A stretch of 64,000 nucleotides of DNA from Sphaerisporangium krabiense (GTDB lineage: Bacteria > Actinomycetota > Actinomycetes > Streptosporangiales > Streptosporangiaceae): assembly GCF_014200435.1 (NCBI RefSeq), contig NZ_JACHBR010000001.1:4743501-4807500 (forward strand). Direction: 5' to 3'. The translations under genes and the position numbers were made by a program. Shown here piece after piece: positions 56,836-64,000 of the stretch (positions are counted from its first letter, which is position 1; every line of letters begins with the position of its first letter). The notes below the pieces were generated by a model. That model was not told the DNA's origin and made no database searches. It was given only the letters and a program-made list of their open reading frames with translations.

Positions 56836-58674
56836 TCAGCGGGAGAGCTGGGACAGGTCGCGGGACGCGCCCGTGGAGGCCGAGGTCGTGAGCGCGGCGT
56901 AGGCCTGCAGGGCGGCGCTCACCGGGCGGGTGCGCTCGCGCGGGCGGTAGCCGCCCAGGGACGACAGCAGGCGCTCGCGCCGCGCGGCCAGCTCGGTCTC
57001 GGGGACCCGCAGCTCCATGCTCCGCCCGGGGATGTCGATCTCGATGAGGTCGCCGTCCTCGACCAGCGCGATGACGCCGCCCTCGGCGGCCTCGGGGGAG
57101 GCGTGGCCGATGGACAGGCCGGAGGTGCCGCCGGAGAAGCGGCCGTCGGTGACCAGCGCGCACGCCTTGCCGAGACCCTTGCCCTTCAGGAAGCTGGTCG
57201 GGTAGAGCATCTCCTGCATGCCGGGGCCGCCCTTGGGGCCCTCGTAGCGGATCACCACGACGTCGCCCGCCGACACCTTGCCGCCCAGGATGCCGTCGAC
57301 GGCGTCCTCCTGCGACTCGAACACCACCGCGGGGCCGCTGAACCGCCAGATCGACTCGTCGACGCCCGCCGTCTTGACGATGGCGCCGTCGGGCGAGATG
57401 TTGCCGTACAGGACGGCCAGGCCGCCGTCGCGGGTGTAGGCGTGCTCCAGGTCGCGGACGCAGCCCTCGGCGCGGTCCAGGTCCAGGGAGTCCCACCGGG
57501 CGTCCTGCGAGTAGGCCTTGACCGTGCGCACGTTGCCGGGGGCGGCGTGCCACAGCTCCAGGGCCTCCTCGGTGACGCCGGGGGACTGCGGGTCCCAGGC
57601 GCCGAGGAACTCGGTCAGGGAGGAGGCGTGCACGCTGTGGGCGTCGCGGTGGAGCAGACCCGCGCGGTCCAGCTCGCCCAGGATGGCCGGGATGCCGCCG
57701 GCGCGGTGCACGTCCTCGACGTGGTACTTCGCCGTGGCGGGCGCGACCTTGCACAGGCAGGGGACGCGCAGCGACAGCTCGTTGATCTCTTTGAGGCCGA
57801 AGTCCACGCCGGCCTCACGGGCCGCGGCCAGCAGGTGGAGGATGGTGTTGGTCGAGCCGCCCATGGCGACGTCCAGCGCCATGGCGTTCTCGAAGGCGTC
57901 GCGGGTGGCGATGGCGCGCGGCAGCACCGACGCGTCGTCCTGCTCGTAGTAGCGGCGGGCGATCTCGACGACCTGGCGCCCGGCCTTCTCGAACAGGGCC
58001 TTGCGCGCCGTGTGGGTGGCGAGGGTGGTGCCGTTGCCCGGCAGGGCCAGGCCGAGCGCCTCGGTGAGACAGTTCATGGAGTTGGCGGTGAACATGCCGC
58101 TGCACGAGCCGCAGGTGGGGCAGGCGTTCTCCTCCATCTCGAGGAGCTCGGCGTCGGAGACGGCGTCGTCGGCCGCGGCGATCATCGGGTCGATGAGGTC
58201 GAGCTTGCGGCCGGGGGTCTTGCCGGCCTCCATGGGGCCGCCGGAGACGAAGACGGTCGGGATGTTGAGCCGGAACGCGGCCAGCAGCATGCCCGGGGTG
58301 ATCTTGTCGCAGTTGGAGACGCAGACCAGCGCGTCGGCGCAGTGGGCGTTCACCATGTACTCGACGGCGTCGGCGATCAGCTCGCGGGAGGGCAGGGAGT
58401 AGAGCATGCCCCCGTGGCCCATGGCGATGCCGTCGTCGACGGCGATGGTGTTGAACTCGCGGGGGATGGCCCCGGCCTCGCGGACGGCGCCGGCGACCAC
58501 GTCGGCGACCTCGCGCAGATGGACGTGGCCGGGGACGAACTGGGTGAAGCTGTTGGCCACCGCGACGATCGGCTTGCCGAAGTCGGAGCCGGCCACGCCC
58601 GTGGCCCGGAGGAGGGCGCGGGCGCCCGCCATGTTCCTGCCGTGAGTGACCGTGCGTGACCTGAGGGCCGGCAT
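56836..58674 (-). CDS. ilvD: Dihydroxy-acid dehydratase IlvD
   Basis: 612 residues. IlvD dehydrates 2,3-dihydroxyisovalerate and its isoleucine analogue in branched-chain amino-acid synthesis. The Fe-S ligands and family signatures are [11 protein letters not shown] and [25 protein letters not shown]-terminal [23 protein letters not shown] (core [15 protein letters not shown]) is also typical. The three-cysteine pattern suggests a [4Fe-4S]-type enzyme. ATG 58674 ([12 protein letters not shown]) has GGGAG 8 bp upstream; ATG 58689 has none. The promoter at 58741-58767 drives it. No other ilv gene is adjacent. Confidence 0.96.
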   Translation of the reverse strand: MPALRSRTVTHGRNMAGARALLRATGVAGSDFGKPIVAVANSFTQFVPGHVHLREVADVVAGAVREAGAIPREFNTIAVDDGIAMGHGGMLYSLPSRELIADAVEYMVNAHCADALVCVSNCDKITPGMLLAAFRLNIPTVFVSGGPMEAGKTPGRKLDLIDPMIAAADDAVSDAELLEMEENACPTCGSCSGMFTANSMNCLTEALGLALPGNGTTLATHTARKALFEKAGRQVVEIARRYYEQDDASVLPRAIATRDAFENAMALDVAMGGSTNTILHLLAAAREAGVDFGLKEINELSLRVPCLCKVAPATAKYHVEDVHRAGGIPAILGELDRAGLLHRDAHSVHASSLTEFLGAWDPQSPGVTEEALELWHAAPGNVRTVKAYSQDARWDSLDLDRAEGCVRDLEHAYTRDGGLAVLYGNISPDGAIVKTAGVDESIWRFSGPAVVFESQEDAVDGILGGKVSAGDVVVIRYEGPKGGPGMQEMLYPTSFLKGKGLGKACALVTDGRFSGGTSGLSIGHASPEAAEGGVIALVEDGDLIEIDIPGRSMELRVPETELAARRERLLSSLGGYRPRERTRPVSAALQAYAALTTSASTGASRDLSQLSR

Positions 58675-58740
58675 GTCCGTATCTCCCATCCGACGACCGC
58701 GGCGGGCCTTTCCGCGAAGGCTTCGCGCCTGAGTCTTCAA

Positions 58741-58767
58741 ATGGTACGGCCACCGCCCGCCTGTCAA
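58741..58767 (-). promoter_or_regulatory. Promoter of ilvD
   Basis: On the minus strand a perfect TTGACA (-35, 58762-58767) is followed after 15 bp by TACCAT (58741-58746). The spacing is slightly short. The leader to ATG 58674 is about 60 nt and shows no leader peptide or attenuator. Confidence 0.55.
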
Positions 58768-58813
58768 GACACGTGGTCCACAGGACGGACGGCGCCGGAC
58801 CGGCACGAGACAA

Positions 58814-58869
58814 GGTCCTTCGGGGCTCCCGGGGGCAGTGGTGTTCGGTGACGGGAACCCCGAAGGACC
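58814..58869 (-). terminator. Terminator after the NERD gene
   Basis: GGTCCTTCGGGG (58814-58825) and CCCCGAAGGACC (58858-58869) form a perfect 12-bp stem with a 32-nt loop that is itself GC-rich. It lies 10 bp after the stop of the NERD gene, upstream of the ilvD promoter. Confidence 0.65.
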
Positions 58870-58879
58870 CTCTCGACGG

Positions 58880-59707
58880 TCAGTTCTCGGGGTAGCGCGC
58901 GGGCAGCACCTGCTCGGCCGCGGCGAAGATCTGCTCGATCTCCTCGTCGGTGAGGGAGCGCTCGCGGTTGGTGATCCACTTGCGCGTCCGCGAGCCGTCG
59001 AAGACGTCCACCTCGCGGATGTTGAGGATCTTCCAGGGGATGGCGGGGCCGTAGATGGCCAGGGACGGCACGACGGTGATCTCGCGGCCGAGTGCCTTGC
59101 CGATCAGCTCGCCGGCCTGCGAGGCCTCCCAGCGGGCCTCGTCCAGGCGCGGCTTCTGGTTGAAGGGCCCGTGGAAGAGCTTGCGGTGCGACTGGACCCG
59201 GACGGGCAGGCGCTTGTCCCACTTCTCGGAGTCGACCGCGTACACGCCGGTGGGCCCGACGACCAGGTGGTCGATCTGGGCGTCGCTGCCGGGGAAGCCG
59301 CGCGCGTGCAGCGTGAGGTAGCCGTTGCGCTCCAGCTTCTTCAGCTGGGCCTCGGTGCGCCGCTCGGCCGCCGAGGCGCGCCGCCAGGGCGCGACCGAGG
59401 ACGACGTGCGCGCGCGGTAGACCGTGTCGGCGATCGCGGCGATGATCGCGGCGACCAGCCCGAGGCGCCAGCTCCACATGGGTATGCCCACCAGCAGCGC
59501 CGCGCCGGCGGCGATGAGGGCGCGCACCCGCAGATGCCGGTATCTGGGCTGCTGGAGCAACCCGGCGAGGGAGACGCGCTCGATGGGCGTATAGGTCGCC
59601 TCGGGAGCTGAAGGCCGAGATTTCGGCTCCGAGGAACGGTCACTCACCCATATAGGTGACGTATTGTGACCGTCGTCAGGTTCTGGCCCGGAATCCACGT
59701 AACTCAC
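58880..59707 (-). CDS. NERD domain membrane protein
   Basis: 275 residues. The N-terminal ~55 residues are polar; two hydrophobic segments lie at about 60-78 and 82-96. The NERD (nuclease-related) domain follows at about 115-235: [43 protein letters not shown] contains the core [19 protein letters not shown], with the acidic/Lys residues of the restriction-endonuclease-like fold (D..., E.K). NERD proteins are predicted nucleases of unknown role. GTG 59707 is the longest start; GTG 59647 is an alternative. It is divergent from the amidase gene. Confidence 0.85.
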   Translation of the reverse strand: MSYVDSGPEPDDGHNTSPIWVSDRSSEPKSRPSAPEATYTPIERVSLAGLLQQPRYRHLRVRALIAAGAALLVGIPMWSWRLGLVAAIIAAIADTVYRARTSSSVAPWRRASAAERRTEAQLKKLERNGYLTLHARGFPGSDAQIDHLVVGPTGVYAVDSEKWDKRLPVRVQSHRKLFHGPFNQKPRLDEARWEASQAGELIGKALGREITVVPSLAIYGPAIPWKILNIREVDVFDGSRTRKWITNRERSLTDEEIEQIFAAAEQVLPARYPEN

Positions 59708-59837
59708 GGTAGTTGACGCCCAAGGGTGTGCCTAGTGTTGGCTAGTTCACATTTTTGTGGCCGCACGTTCTCGCATCGTAGGGCGAAAAGCCGGGTATCT
59801 ATCTCTTTTCTCTCTAGATAACTCGAAGCGCGGGCCC

Positions 59838-59843
59838 TACTGT
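59838..59843 (+). promoter_or_regulatory. Leaderless promoter -10 (TACTGT) of the amidase gene
   Basis: TACTGT ends 7 bp before GTG 59851. It overlaps the upstream in-frame GTG 59842, which argues for 59851 as the true start. Confidence 0.6.
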
Positions 59844-59850
59844 GCGGATC

Positions 59851-61269
59851 GTGGCGCAGATACATGATCTCACAGCCCTGGAACTCGCGGCGGCCGTACG
59901 GTCCAGGGAGCTGTCCCCGGTAGAGGTCACCAAGCACTATCTGGAGCGCGTCGAACGGCTCGGTCCCGAGGTCGGGGCCTTCGTCACCCCGACCCCCGAG
60001 CGGGCCCTGGAGCAGGCGCGCGACGCCGAGGAGACGGTCATGCGCGGCGGCGACCTGCCCCCGCTGCTCGGCGTCCCCGTCCCGATCAAGGACCTCAACC
60101 TGGTCAAGGACGTCCCCGTCCTGTTCGGCTCCGCCACCTACGAGGGGTTCGTCGCGCCCCTGGACGACAGCGTGGTCGAGCGCCTGCGCGACGCCGGGAC
60201 GATCATGATCGGCAAGACGGCCACACCCGAGTTCGGCCTCCCCTGCTACACCGAGACCGACGTCTCGCCCCCGGCGCGCACTCCGTGGGACCTGAGCAGG
60301 TCCGCGGGCGGTTCGAGCGGCGGGGCCGCGGCGGCGGTCGCCGCGGGGCTGGCCCCGGCCGCGCACGGCAGCGACGGCGCGGGCTCGATCCGCATCCCCG
60401 CCTCGGTGTGCGGCCTGTACGGCATCAAGCCCACCCGCGGGCGCATCTCGTTCGCCCCGATCGTCCCCGACCTCGCGGGACTGTCCACCAACGGCCCGCT
60501 GGCCCGCACGGTCGCCGACGCCGCCGCGCTGCTGGACGTCATGGCGCACAACCAGCCGGGCGACCTGTACGTCGCCCCTCCGTCCCCGATCGGCTTCGCC
60601 GAGGCCGCAACCCGGCCGCCGGGCCGCCTCAGGATCGGCCGCTACGCCACGCCGGTCGTGCCGGGCGCCGAGGTCCACCCGGACGTCCTCGCCGCCTACG
60701 AGGACGCCTCGCGCCTGCTGGCCTCGCTCGGCCACGAGATCGTGGACATGCCCGCGCCGTTCGACTCCTCGATCGTCGCCGAGTTCGAGAAGCTGTGGTT
60801 CTGCTTCGCCTGCATGCACCCGGTGGACCCGTCGCTGGAACCCCGGCTCCGGCCCTTGACGCGATGGCTGCGCGAGCGCGGCTTCGCCACCAGCGCCCCG
60901 GACTTCCTGCAGGCCCAGGCGGCTCTCCAGACGGCCACCCGCTTCGCGTTCCTGGTCATGAACGAGTTCGACGCGGTGCTGACGCCCACCGTCACCCAGC
61001 CGCCCGCGCCGGTCGGCTGGTTCGAGGACGCCGACGACCCCCAGGTCACATTCGAGCGCATGGAGCGTTTCGCCCCCTTCGCCGCGACCTGCAACGTCAG
61101 CGGCCAGCCGGCCGTCAACCTCCCCCTGCACTGGACGGAGGCCGGGCTGCCCATCGGCGTGATGCTCGCCGGGCGCTTCGGCGACGAGGCCACGCTGATC
61201 TCGCTGTCGGCCCAGGTCGAGGCGGCCGTCGGCGGGTTCTGGGGCGAGCGGCGCCCCGCGCTGTGGTGA
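59851..61269 (+). CDS. Amidase signature family protein
   Basis: 472 residues with the amidase-signature fold. The catalytic Lys is in PIKDLNL (near 75); the Gly/Ser-rich block SAGGSSGGAAAAVAAGLAPAA supplies the cis-Ser and nucleophile Ser, followed by SIRIPASVCGLYGIKPTRG. The core is that of GatA/NylA-type amidases; the sequence is closest in style to 6-aminohexanoate-cyclic-dimer or generic amidases, and gatB/gatC are absent, so it is not the tRNA amidotransferase. The substrate is unknown. GTG 59851 chosen from the leaderless -10 box; GTG 59842 is three codons upstream. Confidence 0.9.
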   Translation: MAQIHDLTALELAAAVRSRELSPVEVTKHYLERVERLGPEVGAFVTPTPERALEQARDAEETVMRGGDLPPLLGVPVPIKDLNLVKDVPVLFGSATYEGFVAPLDDSVVERLRDAGTIMIGKTATPEFGLPCYTETDVSPPARTPWDLSRSAGGSSGGAAAAVAAGLAPAAHGSDGAGSIRIPASVCGLYGIKPTRGRISFAPIVPDLAGLSTNGPLARTVADAAALLDVMAHNQPGDLYVAPPSPIGFAEAATRPPGRLRIGRYATPVVPGAEVHPDVLAAYEDASRLLASLGHEIVDMPAPFDSSIVAEFEKLWFCFACMHPVDPSLEPRLRPLTRWLRERGFATSAPDFLQAQAALQTATRFAFLVMNEFDAVLTPTVTQPPAPVGWFEDADDPQVTFERMERFAPFAATCNVSGQPAVNLPLHWTEAGLPIGVMLAGRFGDEATLISLSAQVEAAVGGFWGERRPALW

Positions 61270-61272
61270 CGG

Positions 61273-62253
61273 TCACCGCGGGCGCGGCACGCCGATCAGC
61301 CTGACCAGCTCGGCCGAGACGTCCGCCAGGAGCGTCGCCGGGCGGATCGGCGCGCCGGCGACCGCGCCGAACAGGCTCGGCAGGCCCGGCAGCGGGAAGC
61401 CGTCGTCCCGGGTGGCCCGGTGGCCGACGCCGTTCTTGTCCAGGAGCGCCCGGCTCCTGGCCCAGGCGTCCAGCACCTCCTCGGGCGAGGGCACCCCGAA
61501 GCCGTGGCCGACCGGCGCGGCGTGGCGCAGCCGCACCACCGGGGTGTCGGCGAAGGTCAGCGCCACCTTGCAGCGCAGGGCCAGGCCGTGGCGTGCCTCC
61601 TCGGGGATCCAGTCCATCGCCGTGCAGGGCTTGCGGCACTTGGCCACGCACGTGGCGAGCGCCCCGGCGAGCTGGCTGTGCTGGCGGTCGAAGTACGTCC
61701 GCCAGCCCTCCGGCGGCTCCTGCGCCACCCGCAGCGTGCGCTCGGCGGCGGACTTCTCCGACTTGGTGTGGTCGCACTCCCGGTCGCCGATCGCCCCGAA
61801 GCGGCTGCCCTCGGCGCGCAGGCCCTCCGGCCAGCGCGCCGGGTCGCCCGAGTGGCCGAGCACCGGCTCGAAGGCCAGCAAGGGCAGGTACTCGCCGGCG
61901 ATGTGCAGGGCCGCGATCATCGAGCTGAGCTCCCGCCGCTCCCAGCGGATCTTGATCACTTCCAGCAGCAGCCCGTAGGCCGGCCTGAGCGAGGCCAGGG
62001 CCCCGCGGGGCCGCTCGCGCGGCGTCTGCGGCATGTGACAGTCGCGCGCCCGCCTGCGCAGGTCGCTCCGCACGGCCGCGGCGTCGGCCTCGGCGGCGAA
62101 GTCCTCGGCGTCCAGCGTCAGCAGGCGCTGCCCGAACTCGCACAGGGCGGGGACCAGCACCGCATGGGGGACGACCATGGGGGCCAGGGCGCCGAGATCG
62201 GCGAAGGCGTACCTGCGCGCGAGCGCGGTGAGCAGGTCGAGAGGGGAGTTCAC
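61273..62253 (-). CDS. Hypothetical protein, partner of DUF2207-like gene
   Basis: 326 residues with no family I recognise. It is mostly helical, with several cysteines in the middle (RDCHMPQ, ATCVAKCRKPC) that might bind metal, and no membrane helix or signal peptide. GTG 62253 (MNSPLDLL) is preferred because AGAAGG lies about 8 bp upstream; GTG 62262 is in frame but too close to its purine stretch. It starts 14 bp after the end of the DUF2207-like gene and ends 3 bp before the convergent amidase stop, so it is very likely co-transcribed with the upstream gene. No function proposed. Confidence 0.65.
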   Translation of the reverse strand: MNSPLDLLTALARRYAFADLGALAPMVVPHAVLVPALCEFGQRLLTLDAEDFAAEADAAAVRSDLRRRARDCHMPQTPRERPRGALASLRPAYGLLLEVIKIRWERRELSSMIAALHIAGEYLPLLAFEPVLGHSGDPARWPEGLRAEGSRFGAIGDRECDHTKSEKSAAERTLRVAQEPPEGWRTYFDRQHSQLAGALATCVAKCRKPCTAMDWIPEEARHGLALRCKVALTFADTPVVRLRHAAPVGHGFGVPSPEEVLDAWARSRALLDKNGVGHRATRDDGFPLPGLPSLFGAVAGAPIRPATLLADVSAELVRLIGVPRPR

Positions 62254-62266
62254 CCTGGACACCTTC

Positions 62267-64000
62267 TCACGCGACCGGTGAGGTTCCCTCGGCCCGCGCG
62301 ACCACCGCGCGGGCGAGCCCGATCAGCGCCCCGGGAGGCGGCGGCCCCGCGGGCGATCGGACGTGGACGGCGAAGGCGCCCTGGGACGTCCGCGCCGCCA
62401 CCACGCCCGGGTAGAGCATGGCGCGCCCGCCCATGCCGGGGACCGGCCGCCCCTTCTCGCGGCTGAGCGTCCCGCCGAGGGCGATCAGGAAGACGGCCCG
62501 GGGCCCGGCGGCGGCGTGCACGTCCACGGTCACCGGGGTGGCCCCGGTCGCCTCGTACCGGCACGAGCGCACGGCGAGCCAGGGCGGCATGGGCGTGTCG
62601 CCCGCCCACGCCCCGGCGGGGCCGAAGGGGACGCCGAGCGCCCGGCGCAGGTCGGCGGGGGTGACGAGCGAGGCCGGGCCGCCGGGCTCCTCCTCGTCCC
62701 GGCGGCGGGACGCGGCGCCGAACACGGAGACCTCCCCGAGGTTCTCCGGGGCCTCCAGCAGGTGCTCGCCGGTGTCGTCGTAGGACGCGGCGCCGCGGTG
62801 GCGTGAGCCGGTGAGCACCTCCACGGCCTCGACCCAGCCGGTCCTGCGTCCCACGCGCGCCCGCACCAGGTCCCCCTCGGCGAGGGGCCGCCACAGCTCC
62901 TCGGCGATGCCGTACGCCTTCACCTCGCGCGTGCGGCCGTCGTCCAGCGCGAGCCAGTAGGCGTACTTCGGATCGTCGTCGCCGCCCACCCGGAACCGGC
63001 GCAGCCGCACGATCTGCCCCTCGGCCTCCGCCTTGGTGGTGAGGTCCGCCAGGACGCGGTAGATCGGCACGCCGGCCGTCAGCCCGGCGGCCAGGACGGC
63101 CACGGGCAGGTTCAGGGACCCCGGCCAGTCGAACACGGCGGAGCCGACGACGCCGAGCAGCCAGGTCCAGAAGCCGCAGAAGAACGCGGCGGCGAGCGCG
63201 GCGAACACGATCGGGCCCGGCGGGCGGCCCCACAGGAACCGGCGAGGGTAGGTCACCGTGACCACGTGCCACATGCCGCCGAAATCGGACCAGGCGCGCC
63301 GGTCGTCGGCGGGACGGCCGATCGGCAGGCTCGCCACGGCCCGGCCCGCCAAGCCCAGGGCGGCGGCGTAGGCCAGGTGCCGCCCCCAGATCGTGACGGC
63401 GGCGGCGGGCCGCTCGGCGAACCCCTCGCCCGCCGCCAGGTGCGCGCGCACGCCCATCCAGTACCCGGCCACGCGCGCGCCCTCGGCGGTGCCGCGCTCG
63501 CCGTTCAGCCTGCCCATCAGCGCGACCAGCGCGCCGAACCCCAGGACCGCCGCGGCGAAGCCCCCGTCGCCGTCCGAGGAGGAGGAGTGCGTGGTGACGC
63601 TCACGGCGACCCCGAGCGCTCCGGCGGGCACGGCCGCGGCGGCGGTCAGCACGGCCGCCTGGACCCGGTTCCAGCGCGGGCGCGACAGGCCCTTCTCGCG
63701 CGCCTCCGCGATCACCTTCTTCCTGAAGCTCTTCCACCAGCGGCCGAGGTTGCGGGAGCCCTCCGCGAGCGCTCCCGTGGCCACCACGCCGTCGGTCGCC
63801 AGGGACCGCACATGGTCGTACACGAGCTTCTCGTAGGGCCGCAGCGGCGTCCCGGGCACGCGGAGCCGCACCAGGGACAGTTCGGGCCCGATCTCCTCGA
63901 TCTGGACGGCCCCCCGCGCCGCCAGGTCCAGCAGGGTGGCCGCCACGGCCTCGTCGCCGAGCCGCACGCCGCCGGTGATCAGGCCGACCAGCGCGGGCGA
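62267..64000 (-). CDS. DUF2207-like membrane protein, truncated at window edge
   Basis: The frame is open to the last base; 577 residues are visible. It begins inside the C-terminal half of the DUF2207 pattern (LITGGVRLGDEAVAATLLDLAARGAVQIEE, cited by its core AVAATLLDLAARGAVQIEE), followed by PLRPYEKLVYDHVRSLA. Later there are several membrane helices (about 115-165, 200-225, 250-300) and a soluble C-terminal ~270 residues with an acidic/basic linker. DUF2207 proteins have an N-terminal signal and a beta domain that would lie beyond 64000. The function of the family is unknown. The 326-aa hypothetical gene follows after 13 bp. Confidence 0.8.
   Translation of the reverse strand, partial: SPALVGLITGGVRLGDEAVAATLLDLAARGAVQIEEIGPELSLVRLRVPGTPLRPYEKLVYDHVRSLATDGVVATGALAEGSRNLGRWWKSFRKKVIAEAREKGLSRPRWNRVQAAVLTAAAAVPAGALGVAVSVTTHSSSSDGDGGFAAAVLGFGALVALMGRLNGERGTAEGARVAGYWMGVRAHLAAGEGFAERPAAAVTIWGRHLAYAAALGLAGRAVASLPIGRPADDRRAWSDFGGMWHVVTVTYPRRFLWGRPPGPIVFAALAAAFFCGFWTWLLGVVGSAVFDWPGSLNLPVAVLAAGLTAGVPIYRVLADLTTKAEAEGQIVRLRRFRVGGDDDPKYAYWLALDDGRTREVKAYGIAEELWRPLAEGDLVRARVGRRTGWVEAVEVLTGSRHRGAASYDDTGEHLLEAPENLGEVSVFGAASRRRDEEEPGGPASLVTPADLRRALGVPFGPAGAWAGDTPMPPWLAVRSCRYEATGATPVTVDVHAAAGPRAVFLIALGGTLSREKGRPVPGMGGRAMLYPGVVAARTSQGAFAVHVRSPAGPPPPGALIGLARAVVARAEGTSPVA

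Noticed and set aside
1-64000. CRISPR arrays, tRNA/rRNA genes, insertion sequences, prophage or integrase genes
   Set aside because: Reading both strands I saw no regularly spaced repeats, tRNA-like cloverleafs, transposase or integrase motifs. A tRNAscan/ISfinder run would be needed to exclude them formally.

Overview
The window is chromosomal DNA of a high-GC Gram-positive bacterium (Actinomycetota). The signs are GC close to 70 percent or above in most genes, frequent GTG starts, many 4-bp ATGA/GTGA stop-start overlaps, leaderless promoters (TANNNT followed 6-7 bp later by the start codon), rare TTA codons, and families such as DnaE2, LutABC, PucR regulators, HTH-TPR regulators and a tail-less SSB. 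The gene set fits a filamentous, sporulating actinomycete, possibly Streptosporangiales, but the family-level placement is inference. I see no rRNA, tRNA, CRISPR array, insertion sequence, phage gene or attachment site.

Layout. 1-5.7 kb: end of cobD, cobQ (cobalamin), a DCC-family protein, an ABC-2 transporter pair and a PucR regulator. 5.8-10.4 kb: two small membrane proteins, a quinone oxidoreductase-like protein, a Mut7-C RNase-like protein and a Hanks-type membrane kinase. 10.5-14.5 kb: a four-gene ABC importer on the minus strand. 14.7-18.6 kb: DUF6504 gene and dnaE2 behind a LexA-type SOS box. 18.5-22.6 kb: DUF4328 membrane protein, an orphan LuxR-type response regulator, and a divergent MacB/FtsX-type exporter. 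22.6-25.9 kb: ATP-grasp protein; a leaderless cysteine-containing leader peptide overlapping a DszB/SsuA-like gene; an ArsR-SRPBCC fusion with two palindromic operators. 26-28.8 kb: lutABC. 28.9-31.7 kb: membrane protein, winged-helix regulator, ABC-2 transporter. 31.8-35.7 kb: double-GNAT protein, sirohydrochlorin chelatase and CysG-type siroheme synthase. 35.7-42.1 kb: two dynamin-like GTPases, a tail-less SSB, and a diguanylate cyclase whose promoter carries a BldD-like box. 42.1-45.3 kb: ABC-F protein EttA, truncated hemoglobin, MscS channel. 45.9-50.8 kb: an 89-aa protein, an HTH-TPR regulator, a GNAT protein, and a 24-codon peptide ORF coupled to a TPR protein. 50.8-64 kb: NUDIX hydrolase, small conserved-looking proteins, purU, prolyl oligopeptidase, HNH nuclease, FmdB-like zinc ribbon, WYL protein, ilvD, NERD protein, amidase, and a hypothetical gene next to a DUF2207-like membrane protein that runs off the end.

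How the genes work together. cobD and cobQ serve cobalamin synthesis; the chelatase plus CysG convert uroporphyrinogen III towards siroheme. The GTPase pair, tail-less SSB and c-di-GMP enzyme could form a sporulation/cell-division neighbourhood (inference). The most intriguing possible new systems are the peptide-TPR unit at 48.57-50.77 kb, with an AT-rich promoter and a TTA codon, and the cysteine-leader-controlled DszB-like protein at 23.7-24.8 kb. Start sites were chosen by eye from Shine-Dalgarno or leaderless signals; all homology statements come from pattern recognition, not from a search.
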